From: Paraphysomonas bandaiensis
Taxonomy: Eukaryota > Chrysophyceae
DNA: 64,000 nt
NCBI GenBank assembly: GCA_965644295.1
Contig: CBFFRP010000012.1
Span: forward strand, 50,296 to 114,295
Direction of reading: 5' to 3'
Shown: one piece after another, positions 33,346 to 45,207 of the stretch
How positions within the stretch are numbered: position 1 is the first letter of the stretch
Layout of the letters: each line of letters begins with the position of its first letter
Translations under genes and position numbers: made by a program
The notes under the pieces: generated by a model
Seen by the model: only the letters and a program-made list of their open reading frames with translations
The model's database searches: none
What the model was told of the DNA's origin: nothing

Positions 33346-34160
33346 GCATTCTGAATCGATGTGTCCTTTTCCATCGCATCGGAAACACTTTATTTTCGGG
33401 AAAAAGGGGGCTTTGAGGTTGCAAGCTGAATACTGTCGGTTTTTGTTTCTTCGTTGCTTGACAAGAGCATTCCAACAGACGAGCTTCCTAATCCGCGTAG
33501 TCTGCGTATCAGTGTTTTGTAGTCAACGATAGGGTGCATCTGCAGGTTGATTGCCAGTTCACGATACGTCATATTTTCTTTGGATACCAGGCCTTGTCGA
33601 ATGCGTGATATAAGATCTTGATCACTTATCCGATGACCATAATTAATCAGCTTGTTTCTGAGCTTTTCGACAGCATTAAGAAAGTTGATTATCGACTGAC
33701 CTTTTTTGATTTTTATGCTCTGGAATTGGCCAATCAGATCGGTGATTACATCGTTAGTCGTTTTTTCCTTGAAGTGGTTCAACAAGTCGGTCCAGGCGGT
33801 TTTACCGTCTCCATCGGGGACGTTCTCCAAAATCCCTTCAGCCTCTTCATTCTGACCTATGATAGAGCTTGCAATGACTGACCATAGGTAGTTATTACCT
33901 TCATCATAATATCGTTTCGCATTCTGATACTGTTCGAGTCGATACTGGTGGTCCTCGTCATCTGAGTTTACTCCTGCTTCAGGCTCAATTGGGTGATCGT
34001 TCTGTAGAGTATAAGCGATAAAACCATGCACGGCACTTCTTCTGCCACCTGGAGAAGTTCTTCGCATCGAATTTTGGCATTGAGTTCTTTCGCTTGTCGG
34101 TTGTCGAATCCGAGTCGGTTGAGTCGTAACTTGTAACTTTAACTGACATCTCGCTACCAA
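33346..34160 (-). CDS. Copia Gag with CCHC zinc knuckle in the -1 frame
   Basis: Gag of about 256 residues (UBN2/retrotransposon gag type: AWTDLLNHFKEKTTNDVI, QGLVSKENMTYRELAINL) ends at a stop at 33390. The CCHC knuckle (CFRCDGKGHIDSEC, about 33387-33346) is in the -1 frame. C CCT TTT at 33408-33402, in the gag frame, is a textbook -1 slippery heptamer, and slipping there reads straight into the knuckle. As pol has other frame breaks, chance loss of one base is equally possible. Confidence 0.7.
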
Positions 34161-34424
34161 ATAAAGAATTGATCTTTATAATAGTAAAACAATGTTGTGA
34201 TTATGAGAGTGTAAGTAATGAGCACGATAGAGTGAAAATTATGAATAACAATATAGAACGTAGCTATCATGCATAACGGAATAGTTAGAAGTGTAACTGA
34301 TAATGACGACGTTATGATGACGATCACGTATCTTCGACAGATACTCTCTCTAATTCAGTTCATGGTATATTTCATTGAACATTATAACTCACAGATACAA
34401 TCATGTATTAAGCTGAATCCTAAT
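34159..34424 (-). repeat. 5' LTR of the copia element
   Basis: 266 bp, nearly identical to 28917-29182. It is followed on its inner side (below 34159) by TGGTAGCGAGATGTCAG, which resembles a primer-binding site for initiator tRNA-Met. Confidence 0.88.
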
Positions 34425-35384
34425 AGAATTTGTACTGGTTAGTTACAGGTAGAAGTTTATCTAGCGTGACTAGTTTTCTACTAGCTGCTTATCTGGTTCT
34501 ACTAGCTGATTCTTGACGCCTATTGCTAATAATAAGACTTTCATATAATACCTATTGCTAATAATCAGCTCTGCAGTTTACTGCTAGCAGAAAAGAAGTG
34601 ACAAGCTATAACAGCCAACGAAGATAGAAAACAAGCTAACTGAAAAAAATGACGATGCAATTGCGTAGCTCACAGCTACACAGAGACTATATTCAAAATT
34701 TCAGAGAAGGAGTGATCAATAACATAGAAGTTAATAATGCTTACTTTACGCCATATTCTATACAGCTACAGCGAGAAAAAGCAGTATCATGTACTACACA
34801 TACAAGACTTTCTTGGTCCAACGAATAAACTCGGAAATTGCCGTTGTCTCTAGATGCCATGGACTAGATCAGCAATGCAGATCGTGGTGTCTCGCCTCAG
34901 GAGGAAGTGGGACGACCTTCACCTGCTAGTAATATGTGGCCCCAACATATGTTGCCGCATCGTCTCCGAACACAGGCACTAATACTACTGTAAGTAGGAG
35001 CGGTATAAATGCATGAAGTAGTGGAGATAGCTATATGTGATATAGGAGTTTTATTGTGCTAATAACATGTCAGAAAAGCACATTTTAGAGACAAAGTGAG
35101 GGTTTTCAACATTTCAGCAGTAGATAGTATGAGCACCCGAAGCCATTGCAACTGAGTACACCGAGACATTAAAATAATAACATTAACTGCCCCGAGCAAT
35201 TATTTAGAGATGACGAAAATAACCCTACGAAATATGTTTCCTTCGAATCATATTGTACAAATGTAAGCCATTTACCCTTCTCCGTTAGATTGTAAGCCTT
35301 GTGTAAATTTTGATGTAAAATGATATCGCACTGCCTATAAATATTCTCTATTGCCAATCTCAACGATATAAGCCTAAATAGCGA
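34425..35384. repeat. SINE-like tail fragments, then unremarkable sequence
   Basis: Bases 34430-34560 are the 3' part of a SINE-like element (GTTAGTTACAGGTAGAAG, GACGCCTATTGCTAATAATA) followed by a second short tail (CCTATTGCTAATAATC). From 34570 to 35384 I see no gene or structure. Confidence 0.5.
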
Positions 35385-38300
35385 TCAACACTTTGTATAT
35401 ACAGCTGCTACTTCGGCGCTACTAATAATCCCTTCACGCTCCTTTGTCGCTTTCTTTTTCTTCTCCCGACGCTTTGCAAGTCGCTCTCTCGCCTCATACT
35501 CTCCTTCATGCATGCTAACTCTAGTTCTCATTTCGTTTGCATTGAGTCGCTTAACCATGTTCTTCTTGATACCCAGCAACACATCACTATTAGCATACAT
35601 TTCAACAGCCTGTTTTGTGGTTGCTCCCTTAGGTGCTCCCGCTGAGAGATCATGCAATCTAGGGAGATTCTCAGATCGAGCCAGACCTACATAACCCGGA
35701 ACTATTTTCTTCCTGCCAGTTTTATTCTTGATGCGTTCTTCAAGATGACGATGCGCTGATATCTGCCGATATTCTCGAGATGTGTCTCTCATCGCCGTGG
35801 CCATCACAAATCGCTTCTTTACTGCTGCTATACGAGCTCGTTCATTGCCTTCTGCTTTGTCGACCTGCACATATACTTAAGAAAATAAAAATTCACTACC
35901 CTTGAACAATACCTGTTGATGCTCATCACGTTCACTGTGGAGTCGACGGTCTCTAACACGCTGCAGCGTCTTCATCAACTTTGCACGTAATCGAATTGTC
36001 GCATAAATCGTTGTCAAACGGCGATCTGCTGCCTGCGAACGCAAGACATCAACATTCTCATCGTGTTCGCTCCCGGTATCGTCTTCATCACTATCGTCTG
36101 AGATGTCAAAGCGAGTTTTATCATTACAGTCCTCAGTTCGTGCCGCATTCATCCTTTCCAACATTTTCATGCCAAGTAACTCGTGTACTCTTACTTCAGC
36201 AGTGGAACGAATCAGAGACAAGTCAATGGGAACTTCTTTGCTTTGTGTAGCGTAATCCACTGAAACTTTCATTCCATTATCTTCAGAGTTGTGTCTAACG
36301 ACAGCTGGAATTTGCTCGCATGACCCAGGTAGACACTTCCGCGGTATGGGGGCACATAGTACATTAGCTAATTCATTATCTGCATCCTTCCCATCACTGT
36401 TATCACTTGATATCGCGCTGCCTTCCTTGAGTATTCGCGAATTGGAACGAATTGTGGTAAACTCAGAATCGCTATCGTCAATCATGGCGCAGCTCTTTCC
36501 CCCCACTTCTCCACGACTTTCCTCAGAATCTGAGAGCTTCCGTATTGAATCCTGCATTCCTAGTGATTCTAGAATTGTCGCCATTCGCTGATTAGAAACA
36601 TTTACAGCAGTAGCATGTATGCCAGTAGGATAACCGGAATTACCAACATTATCCACCGTTGTACTACCTTCTATACTTTGGTTGTGTTTTTTCTCACCAA
36701 GGTAACGTCGGTACAACATGTTAATAGTCATTCCATTTGATCGTGTCCGGTGAGCTTCTAACTTTTTAAACTCAAGGTTGTGGTAGTACATCAACAATAC
36801 AGGTATGGACAATAGAGTTAGAGCAGCAAAAGCCATTGTTGTCGGCGATGAAAGATATAACAGCATAAAACCAAATGCAATAGGACCACAAATACACCAC
36901 GATAGAGTGTCCATACAAAAAACAGAATTCGCATATGATAATTTTGATAAACAGTGCGCCACATCCACGCAAATACAAATGAACCCCGATAAATACCGTT
37001 GCGCGCATAGACTGTCGGATACGATAAATGAACGAAAACAGTCCGGAGGCACTATAGATCGAAAGTTTGAAATAATTTTGCTTTCGATGCACTCAGGAAA
37101 CAATGCAGCAAGTCGGTGTGACACACATACATATTGATAAGCGTTGAAACTCTCAGTCATTTCAGAGAGTACAGCATCGCCCTCAAGACCACTTTCAACA
37201 TCAGCATCCTGAAAACGTGATAACAATGAAGTATTAAAGTTTCCGATAGCTTTCGTCACCGTTTCACGAGCCGAAACAGCAGAGCTATACACGACATACG
37301 GGACAGCAAAGTGATTCCAATACACATACAGAGTTGATATGAAAAGTGAATCTAAGAAACACCACACAAGGAATGATAGAAGAGAAGCAATCTGAGTGTT
37401 AAAATCCGTTCGAAGCGAATAGAAAACGGCCAAACCGGTGAAAAGGGCACTTGACACAAACAAGTAGAGGCCTGACATTGTCAGCCAAGCATAACTTGCG
37501 ACCGCACCCGTAAGTTCACCCCGTGGGGCTAAGATAATCTCAGCGTGTTTATTGTTTAATTGATCGCGTACGAATGCAGTCAACAACTCACGCCTAATAC
37601 TGTCGCTGTCAAGATGAACAATCCTTTCGGCCATTGCAACATATCTCTCATCGACTGCTTGGAGAAAGTCCCGCAATCGGGAAGCCCACTCGCTTGAGTA
37701 TAATATTACCTCGACGATATCAATATCAGGCTGAATCCCATCAGTGTAATGCAATCCAGTCGCATTTGCGTGATCAATGCCCCACTGTTTCAAAAAAGAA
37801 TCTAAAAGCGACTTGTTATCATATATAGATAAGTAATACTTCGATATAAGTTCAATGAGCCCCTGCCACTCTGCCTCAATATCGATGGGAGATACTTGAG
37901 TTGAGCATCTACATGACGAATCAGCGTCGGTGAGGCCTATTTTTCTTGCCTGGCGAACACCCAGCACGTGACCCATGTTCTCAGTGATACTTTCCAACGG
38001 TTCAGTGACCCCACATAGAAGTGGAGTAGAGAGTCGCGGAGTGGAAATAACACACTTCGGTGTAAAATGCACGACACTCGTCGCTAAGTGTCGTCTCTCG
38101 ATGTAGCTACCATCGTTCCCATCATCAGCACTACCTGGACGTTCAGCAGTCTTGACTTCCACAGAAGTATCAGTAGTCGGGACGTATGGTACAATACTTG
38201 TTACGCGCCTCGTTGTAGGAACCGATTTCGAACATGTATTCGTAACATTTACGCTACTGCTCACGGAAGAAGCAGATATATTGACCTTGCCAGATCTCTC

Positions 38301-41300
38301 ACTGAAAAATTGAATCACTATGCCTAGAAAATGATCCGCAACACATGATACAGGAATGAGTATCAGAGCCACCAGTAAAGATACTGTAAGTATCGCATGT
38401 TCACTGTGAGAAGAATCCCGTGGTACGCATTCGTTTCTAGAGAAACTCCACGAACATAGGTTATCATAAGGTGAGTACGTTGAATCTCGGCGTTCACATA
38501 TAGATGGGTTACTGTAGCCACCACATGATCTTCTCGCTGAAACCCAGACGTCGTACAACAGAGAAATAAAAAATAGTGCCGATAAGTGGCGATACAGAAG
38601 TGCTAGTCTTCGAAAAAGCCTGACATGCTGATACTGCTTACCAACCTGATCACTAACCAGAACTGAAAACCAACGGTGTCTTCGTTGCAACTCAAGCAGA
38701 AATCGTGAATGGAGTGGCTTGTTGTGATACACAACAGGAAATATATTTTCTGCGGTCACAGAACCCTCCCCTAGAGCATTTGCAGTAGCATTACACTTTT
38801 CAGCTGACGACTTCTGGCGCATACACTGTTCCAACGGAGAAACTGAATCACGATCTGTTAATGGTCGCATTTTTTTCCATGATTCACTCGCCTTATGATG
38901 ATCCAGATACTCGTATCCAAACGGAATAACTCCAAAACAAATCAAAACAAAACCCACAGTGATTGCAATGGTCCACGAATTCATGCTTCCATCACCAATA
39001 TCACTTCTGGCAGGAGATACCCATGATACTTGTACTTGGGATTTTGATTGAACAACCGTGACCCCAATTGACACTGAGAAAATACTACTTGGAGAAATTG
39101 TATCCACAACGGAGCAAGAACAACTTGTCATGCCTGGTGTAGTTGAATGTGCATTTAATGCAGTAGTGCAGTCCGCAGCATTGAAGATATCACCAGTTAT
39201 TAAGCCGCACACAGTTTTCATCACAGTTGATGGACACAACACATTCCATACGCCTAGAGACGAATTACACATCACCGTTACAGACACGGATTGCGGGCAC
39301 ATGAGTTGTACAGGGACATCAATATCTGACTTACGACAATAATGTGTCACACGATGGTGTGACGCATTTTTTACACGCACAACATGGGGAATTGTAGCAC
39401 TATATACACCACTGAAACTTACAAAGGACCCATTCCTATCATACTTGGATGCCACAAATGTGATGACGTTGGATATTAATGAGTTTCCCCACTTTAACTC
39501 CTTATACAATTCTAAACCAGTTAATACTGCACAGTGTTCAATAGCACTTTGTTTCTCATACTCATGGGGATTAAGAGTGGCAACATTGCTCAAAATATAT
39601 GGTGTGTCATTTGGTATATGAATAACAGTCTGATTATCTAAGACGGATACTTGACCTACCAGCTGAAATACACGGCCTACGTATTCCACAGGCAACTGAT
39701 TCTCAACCATACCAGTCATGTACTTCGTACATACATTATGTACTATAGTACTAATATTCATAATGACTTGCAGTCGCTGGTGGGGAAGTACTTCTTCTAA
39801 ATCAGAATAAGCTGCCCACTGGAAAACACTATCCACAATTTCCATTACCTGATGAAAAGAACCTTCACTCCAAGAATCTGAAAAGTTTTGTAGAAACAGT
39901 TTAAGAAAAGTGGTGGAACACTCGGCGCTATTGAGAGTTATTAACATTGGACGGGACACTATATTTTTCATCGCAGAAATCATAGACACCACATCATACA
40001 ATGTCCAAGCATCTTCACTGTGCAAAGAATTTCGCAATGCGCAACCCAGTTGCTCTAATCCTACGCGTCTTGTTGATATACCTTCCAATGTTTCGCTACA
40101 CGTTTCTCCAAAATATCCTTCTCCACACTTACAGACAGCCACACATGAATTGTCAAAAGAAAAACATTCCGATGCTATCTCCCATGAAGCAGTTTGTCGA
40201 AAAATACACACACCGTTCCCACTGCAGTGTGAAGGGCATTGTTTTTTGGGGGGTTCACAGATACCCAAACGACTACAATTCGAAAAATTCCCGCAGTCTT
40301 CGTCGGTGGAACAGCTAGACATGTCAGATGAATCAAACACCGGAACGCAAGGTTGGTTGGAATATGATTCTCCGAGAAGAACTTCGCTGGTTGAGGTGAC
40401 ACACGGACCACATGTATTTTCCAGCACAGAACACTCTTCTCTGAGGAGCGCACTACAATTTGGAGAGGCCGTGCAATTCGCCGCCGACAGTGACACAGAG
40501 AGTGAAGAAATTAATCCAATGTCACTTATATGCATATTGTTTATGATTTCAGAAGAAACAGCGATTAAGTCATCAAAACTATGAGGTGTGACTGTGACAG
40601 TAGTGAAAAGGAGACTTGCAGCATCAAATATATCGATAGATCTGACTCCTGCGACTGTCCTATGCGCCACGGCAGTTGATTCACGGGGCAAACGTGCACT
40701 CACATAAGTGCTGGGTGATACAGAATTCACACCAAGAAAAGACCCTCTGGAAAATATACCAAACTGATATGTTAAGGGGAGGTCACTATCGATCCAGAAT
40801 GATGTTGAAAACAGGAAGCTATCTGTCAATTCATCTCCAACGTGGGGTGTGATGACAATCGAGCCAGCACTTGGTGGGTTATTGACTTTTATCTCCATCG
40901 ACACGAAGTTATCGCTCTTATTGCACGAGGAAAGTGGTTGGTCGGAAAAAAATAGAGTGAAGATATAAGAACCACTCCCACCGACGAGATACATACTGCG
41001 AAGCACTAAGTTGGTGGATACAGGAACATTAAGTGGAAGTTGATATCGAGGCACAGTCAAGGTAATATCGCTCAAAGCATGTGTATCATCACCGTCCCAC
41101 ATCGCATACTTATAGCTCGCAGTTGTCACCGTCTCTAAAGCAAAGCTTCCGCTGTAAGGTTGAAACAGCAGTGTCGGACTTCGTAGAACCACATTATGAA
41201 TATCCTTATCATCCGTTACATGTATAACCATTTCTGCATCATCTTTTCTGAGCCGAGTTGAGTCCATAGCCGTCATGGTAACCACGAACGTTGTGCCCAC

Positions 41301-44300
41301 AGTAGCATTGTTCGTGTCCACAATTGCCATTCCTGCAGAAGAGAGGACTGAAAACATACTTCCACAACCGGGGTTGGGAAAATCTCCAGGGTCATAGCGC
41401 ACACATCTCCAATCGTATATCAGACAACTAGGAGAAGTTGCACAATTCGGATTGTCATCATCATAGCTACCGGAGCCATCAATTATAAGTCTACTTCTGG
41501 CTGGTAGGCTCCGCTCGGAACCGCCGGACAGAACAGCTTCGACAAATGACTGTTGTACATTAACGATGCATGAATAAAAATTAGACCCGAGAGAGATATT
41601 GAAGAGGCTATTAACTTCCAAACGAATCTCATATACTCTGTGAGTCTCTAACACCCATCCCGGAAGGTAAAATTTGCGTGGTAAAGAAGAGTGTGACACA
41701 ATTGAAGTATCAGGATAATCACTATCATCTACATACACACTCCATGTGAAGGATGGCATAAACCTCTCTTCGAAGTCAACGACGCTTGGATAAAGACAAT
41801 TATCGATGGCCAGTCGTGCCCAGAGGGTGAGGGGTTTATTGGTGGTCATATACCGATATGGTGGTCCAACAACACTGACACCCACGGTACAAGTAGGATC
41901 TACACGCACTGCTGCTTCGCGAGTAGAGCACACCCCAAGGAAATTGCACAGAGTAACAGTAATGGTGTATATCCGCCCTGAAGTTAGTGTATTCTCTGGA
42001 AGGGGAGTTGGTGGAGAAACTTCATACGTCGATGCATAAAAGTTATTCACATACGTGATGTCCTCAGTGGTATCAGAAGACTGAAGTGATATCGTAACCG
42101 TGGACCACGATCGCCCTCCAGACCCTGTGGAAGCGGTCAGGTCTAAAACAAACGGCATACATTTATTGATCACTACTGGAGCAGATACCGATATAACAGG
42201 AGGAACCAAAAGCTCAGCATCAACTGTCGTGATATTCAGTGTTACTTTAGCAGCAGCAGGGTAGTTTTCGCAATGTGCTCTGGTGCACTTTGGAAATATA
42301 ACACCTTCACGAAGAACTGCCTTATCGCCAGGTACTACCACAGAGTTCGAATCCAATACTATAGCTAACGCAACATCTGATTTAAAAAAACATGACTCGT
42401 GCCCACCGGGTATATATACCACCTCATTACAAGCAAATGATGTCGATCCTTTGGATGCCTTATTAGTCCGTTTGTCAAATGTAAGCACTATTTCTACGCC
42501 ATCACCACTAAACCGTGCAGATGATAATATGGGTACCGGTGGTACTGAAGATGGAGATATCGCTGATACTGTGCTTTCAACTTCATACAACGCAGTGTAC
42601 TCCTCTCTAGATGGGCCGTCAAGGGAGATATTAAACCCATATGATCCTGATGATAGTGCAGCAAAATATACAGTCGTTTCAAGTGAAAAGTCACCCTTAT
42701 AGGACGGTGCATACGTAATTTCTGGAGGATAGAGCAGGTAATCAGTCACCTGAAGTGTTCTGAATGCATTCACATAACTCGTATCTACAGGGAATACAGA
42801 TATCTGGATAGTCATATTACTCGTCGGTTGAGAATCAAGAGTAACCGTCATCACGGGCACAGGGGTTGAACTCTGAGAATTGATTACTGATGAAATAATA
42901 CCCACATATAGTGACCGACAGCAAGGCATCGTTACTTGTCTTTTAGTAGCCACAATGTTTTCTTGTCGCATTTGCAAGCCGTCGCTACTAAAAGAAACAC
43001 AATAAATGTTATATGTAGTGCCGGGAGACAATGACTGGACAAGCATATTTGCCGTGTAATTTCTTATCACACTATATACACCACGCTGTCGTATGAGACG
43101 GGCATAAGCATCCACAGATAGACCTAATGCCGCGCAGTACATATACCCATCTGGACTTGAAAGAACAACCGAGACGTGAATTGAAGATAATGAGGGAAAT
43201 GTTAACTGTAGATCGAGTATAGCAGGTGCGTAATCGTGTTGTATTTGCAAAGACGGTTGGTTGGTATCAGCAGATGGAATTGCAGTAGTTCTACATGTTG
43301 GGAAAAGTGATGGAATACCTTCTGGAAATACAGTGGAATATATTGAGGGCATGCAACTTGGAAAACTACTGGGCACAGAGCTTGGAATTATAGTTGGCTT
43401 AGAAGTAGGGTCGGAGGAGGGAATATAACTAGGAACAGCTGTTGGCAACTCTGATGGTATTTCAGACGGAGACGACGTCGGTAGCACAGACGGCACACAT
43501 GATGGCATACAACTTGGAAAACTACTGGGCACAGAGCTTGGAATTATAGTTGGCTTAGAAGTAGGGTCGGAGGAGGGAATATAACTAGGAACAGTTGATG
43601 GCAACTCTGATGGTATTTCAGACGGAGACGACGTCGGTAGCACAGACGGCACACATGATGGCATACAACTTGGAAAACTACTGGGCACAGAGCTTGGAAT
43701 TATAGTTGGCTTAGAAGTAGGGTCGGAGGAGGGAGTATAACTAGGAACAGCTGTTGGCAACTCTGATGGTATTTCAGACGGAGACGACGTCGGTAGCACA
43801 GACGGCACACATGATGGCATACAACTTGGAAAACTACTGGGCACAGAGCTTGGAATTATAGTTGGCTTAGAAGTAGGGTCGGAGGAGGGAGTATAACTAG
43901 GAACAGCTGTTGGCAACTCTGATGGTATTTCAGACGGAGACGACGTCGGTAGCACAGACGGCACACATGATGGCATACAACTTGGAAAACTACTGGGCAC
44001 AGAGCTTGGAATTATAGTTGGCTTAGAAGTAGGGTCGGAGGAGGGAGTATAACTAGGAACAGCTGTTGGCAACTCTGATGGTATTTCAGACGGAGACGAC
44101 GTCGGTAGCACAGACGGCACACATGATGGCATACAACTTGGAAAACTACTGGGCACAGAGCTTGGAATTATAGTTGGCTTAGAAGTAGGGTCGGAGGAGG
44201 GAGTATAACTAGGAACAGTTGTTGGCAACTCTGATGGTATTTCAGACGGAGACGACGTCGGTAGCACAGATGGCCCACAAGACGGACTAGTACTTGGTGA

Positions 44301-44549
44301 ATTAGTAGGTAGTCCTGACGGAAACTCTGTCGGCAGCAAGCTTGGCCACTCTGATGGGGATCCACTAGGACAACATGTAGGTGTTGATGTGGGGTCGCTA
44401 GTTGACATGACAGGAAAATCATCTCCTTGCTGTGGGAAGTCGTCGTAGTATACGTAGTCATCATCACCTTGCTGTTGAGCCGAAACCCATTTAACCCTTG
44501 AACATCGCATAACAAATAGAAGCCGCAGAATTACAAGGACAGACATCAA
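35385..44549 (-). CDS. Giant PS-repeat, PKD/REJ-like and EGF-like membrane protein, two exons
   Basis: Exons 44549-35913 and 35864-35385 join through a 48-nt intron (donor GTATTG, acceptor GTGCAG) and give about 3,038 residues. Order: signal peptide (1-25); six near-identical 52-residue PSxxPS repeats (about 93-402); several beta-sandwich modules, of which IIDGSGSYDDDNP (about 1020) followed by YDWRC is the PKD/REJ type; an EGF-like cysteine cluster (CSTDEDCGN, CSGNGVC, CKCGEGYFGETC; about 1410-1470); a cysteine-rich stretch before the first membrane span (about 1863); six or more further spans up to about 2586; then a long charged cytosolic tail with coiled-coil character across the intron. 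REJ/PKD proteins are surface proteins, but no channel pore is recognised. Head-to-head with the BK-like channel. Confidence 0.8.
43345..44275 (-). repeat. 156-bp coding minisatellite (six units)
   Basis: GATGGCATACAACTTGG recurs at 43501, 43657, 43813, 43969 and 44125, an exact 156-bp (52-codon) period. Units differ at a handful of codons only (PTAVPSYTP, PSTVPSYIP, PTAVPSYIP), so the array expanded or was homogenised recently and keeps the frame. Confidence 0.93.
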
Positions 44550-45207
44550 AAATCAGAGTAAATGTTCGGAACGTTAAGCAAGAACCGAAGCCTGTTATCT
44601 GTCGAACACTTCAGGAATATATCACATAAAACTGTAAAATATCGAATGATTAGTTATCTAAGTTCAATATTCCACAATCCGTCCACAGTGAACCTCGACG
44701 CAATAAATCTCGAGCACGCGTGATAGTCATCTGCCTTGTATTGATTGTCGCATATTCCAGTTCCAGTTTGTGCCGCAGAGTTTGAACACAGCAGTAGCAA
44801 TTCCTACCGCGATATACCGTTGATATACGGTGGTACAATGGGGAGGGATTTTTGGTTCTGGAAAAGTGTAAAATGGAAACCGAAAACAAGACTTTTCGTA
44901 CGGGGAAGTCGAGGGGCACACCACCAAAACTGAAAAACCGTTTTCAACAGGCCTAGTCTTATGTTCATACCGCACGTACTGCTGTGTACGCTGGTAGAGT
45001 TAAATTAGATGTGGTGTAGTGGTAAACGTAATCTCCTTATAACGAGGGAGTCTGGCGTCATGATCAGTCTATTGCTCACATCATATTACAAGACTATGAA
45101 TTGTGATGTAGTTTTGAGAAGCGTGGAAATCGTACTAACACTTTACGTGTAATTTACAAAACTATAAATATTTCTTTGATTTTTATCTACCCCAGCCGCT
45201 ATTTGGT
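44550..45207. promoter_or_regulatory. Shared intergenic region of the giant protein and the channel
   Basis: 658 bp between two divergent starts. It contains a tRNA-like stretch at 45008-45082 that does not pass as a tRNA. No clear TATA box near either start; TATAAATA lies at about 45163, some 45 bp before the channel ATG. Confidence 0.45.

Larger units (their letters stand above)
28917..34424 (-). mobile_element. Ty1/copia LTR retrotransposon, young but coding-defective
   Basis: A 5,508-bp element. Two 266-bp LTRs (28917-29182 and 34159-34424) differ at only a few bases, and AGAAT is duplicated at 28912-28916 and 34425-34429. A purine tract GAGGGGGCG sits next to the left LTR and a TGGTAGCGAGA primer-binding-like site next to the right LTR, as expected for a minus-strand element. 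The order gag, CCHC knuckle, protease, integrase, reverse transcriptase, RNase H is the copia order. Pol is broken by several frame changes and an internal deletion, and holds a piece of H2B. It must have been copied with help from another element, or decayed very fast. Confidence 0.9.

Noticed and set aside
39910-40584. 224-codon plus-strand frame inside the giant protein gene
   Set aside because: Antisense to the conserved EGF-like cysteine region on the minus strand; no motif of its own.
45008-45082. Possible tRNA gene: GATGTG...CACATC ends 75 nt apart and an A-box-like TGGTGTAGTGG
   Set aside because: There is no B box or T-arm (GGTTCGANNCC) and the anticodon stem does not form five pairs. 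At best it is a tRNA relic.
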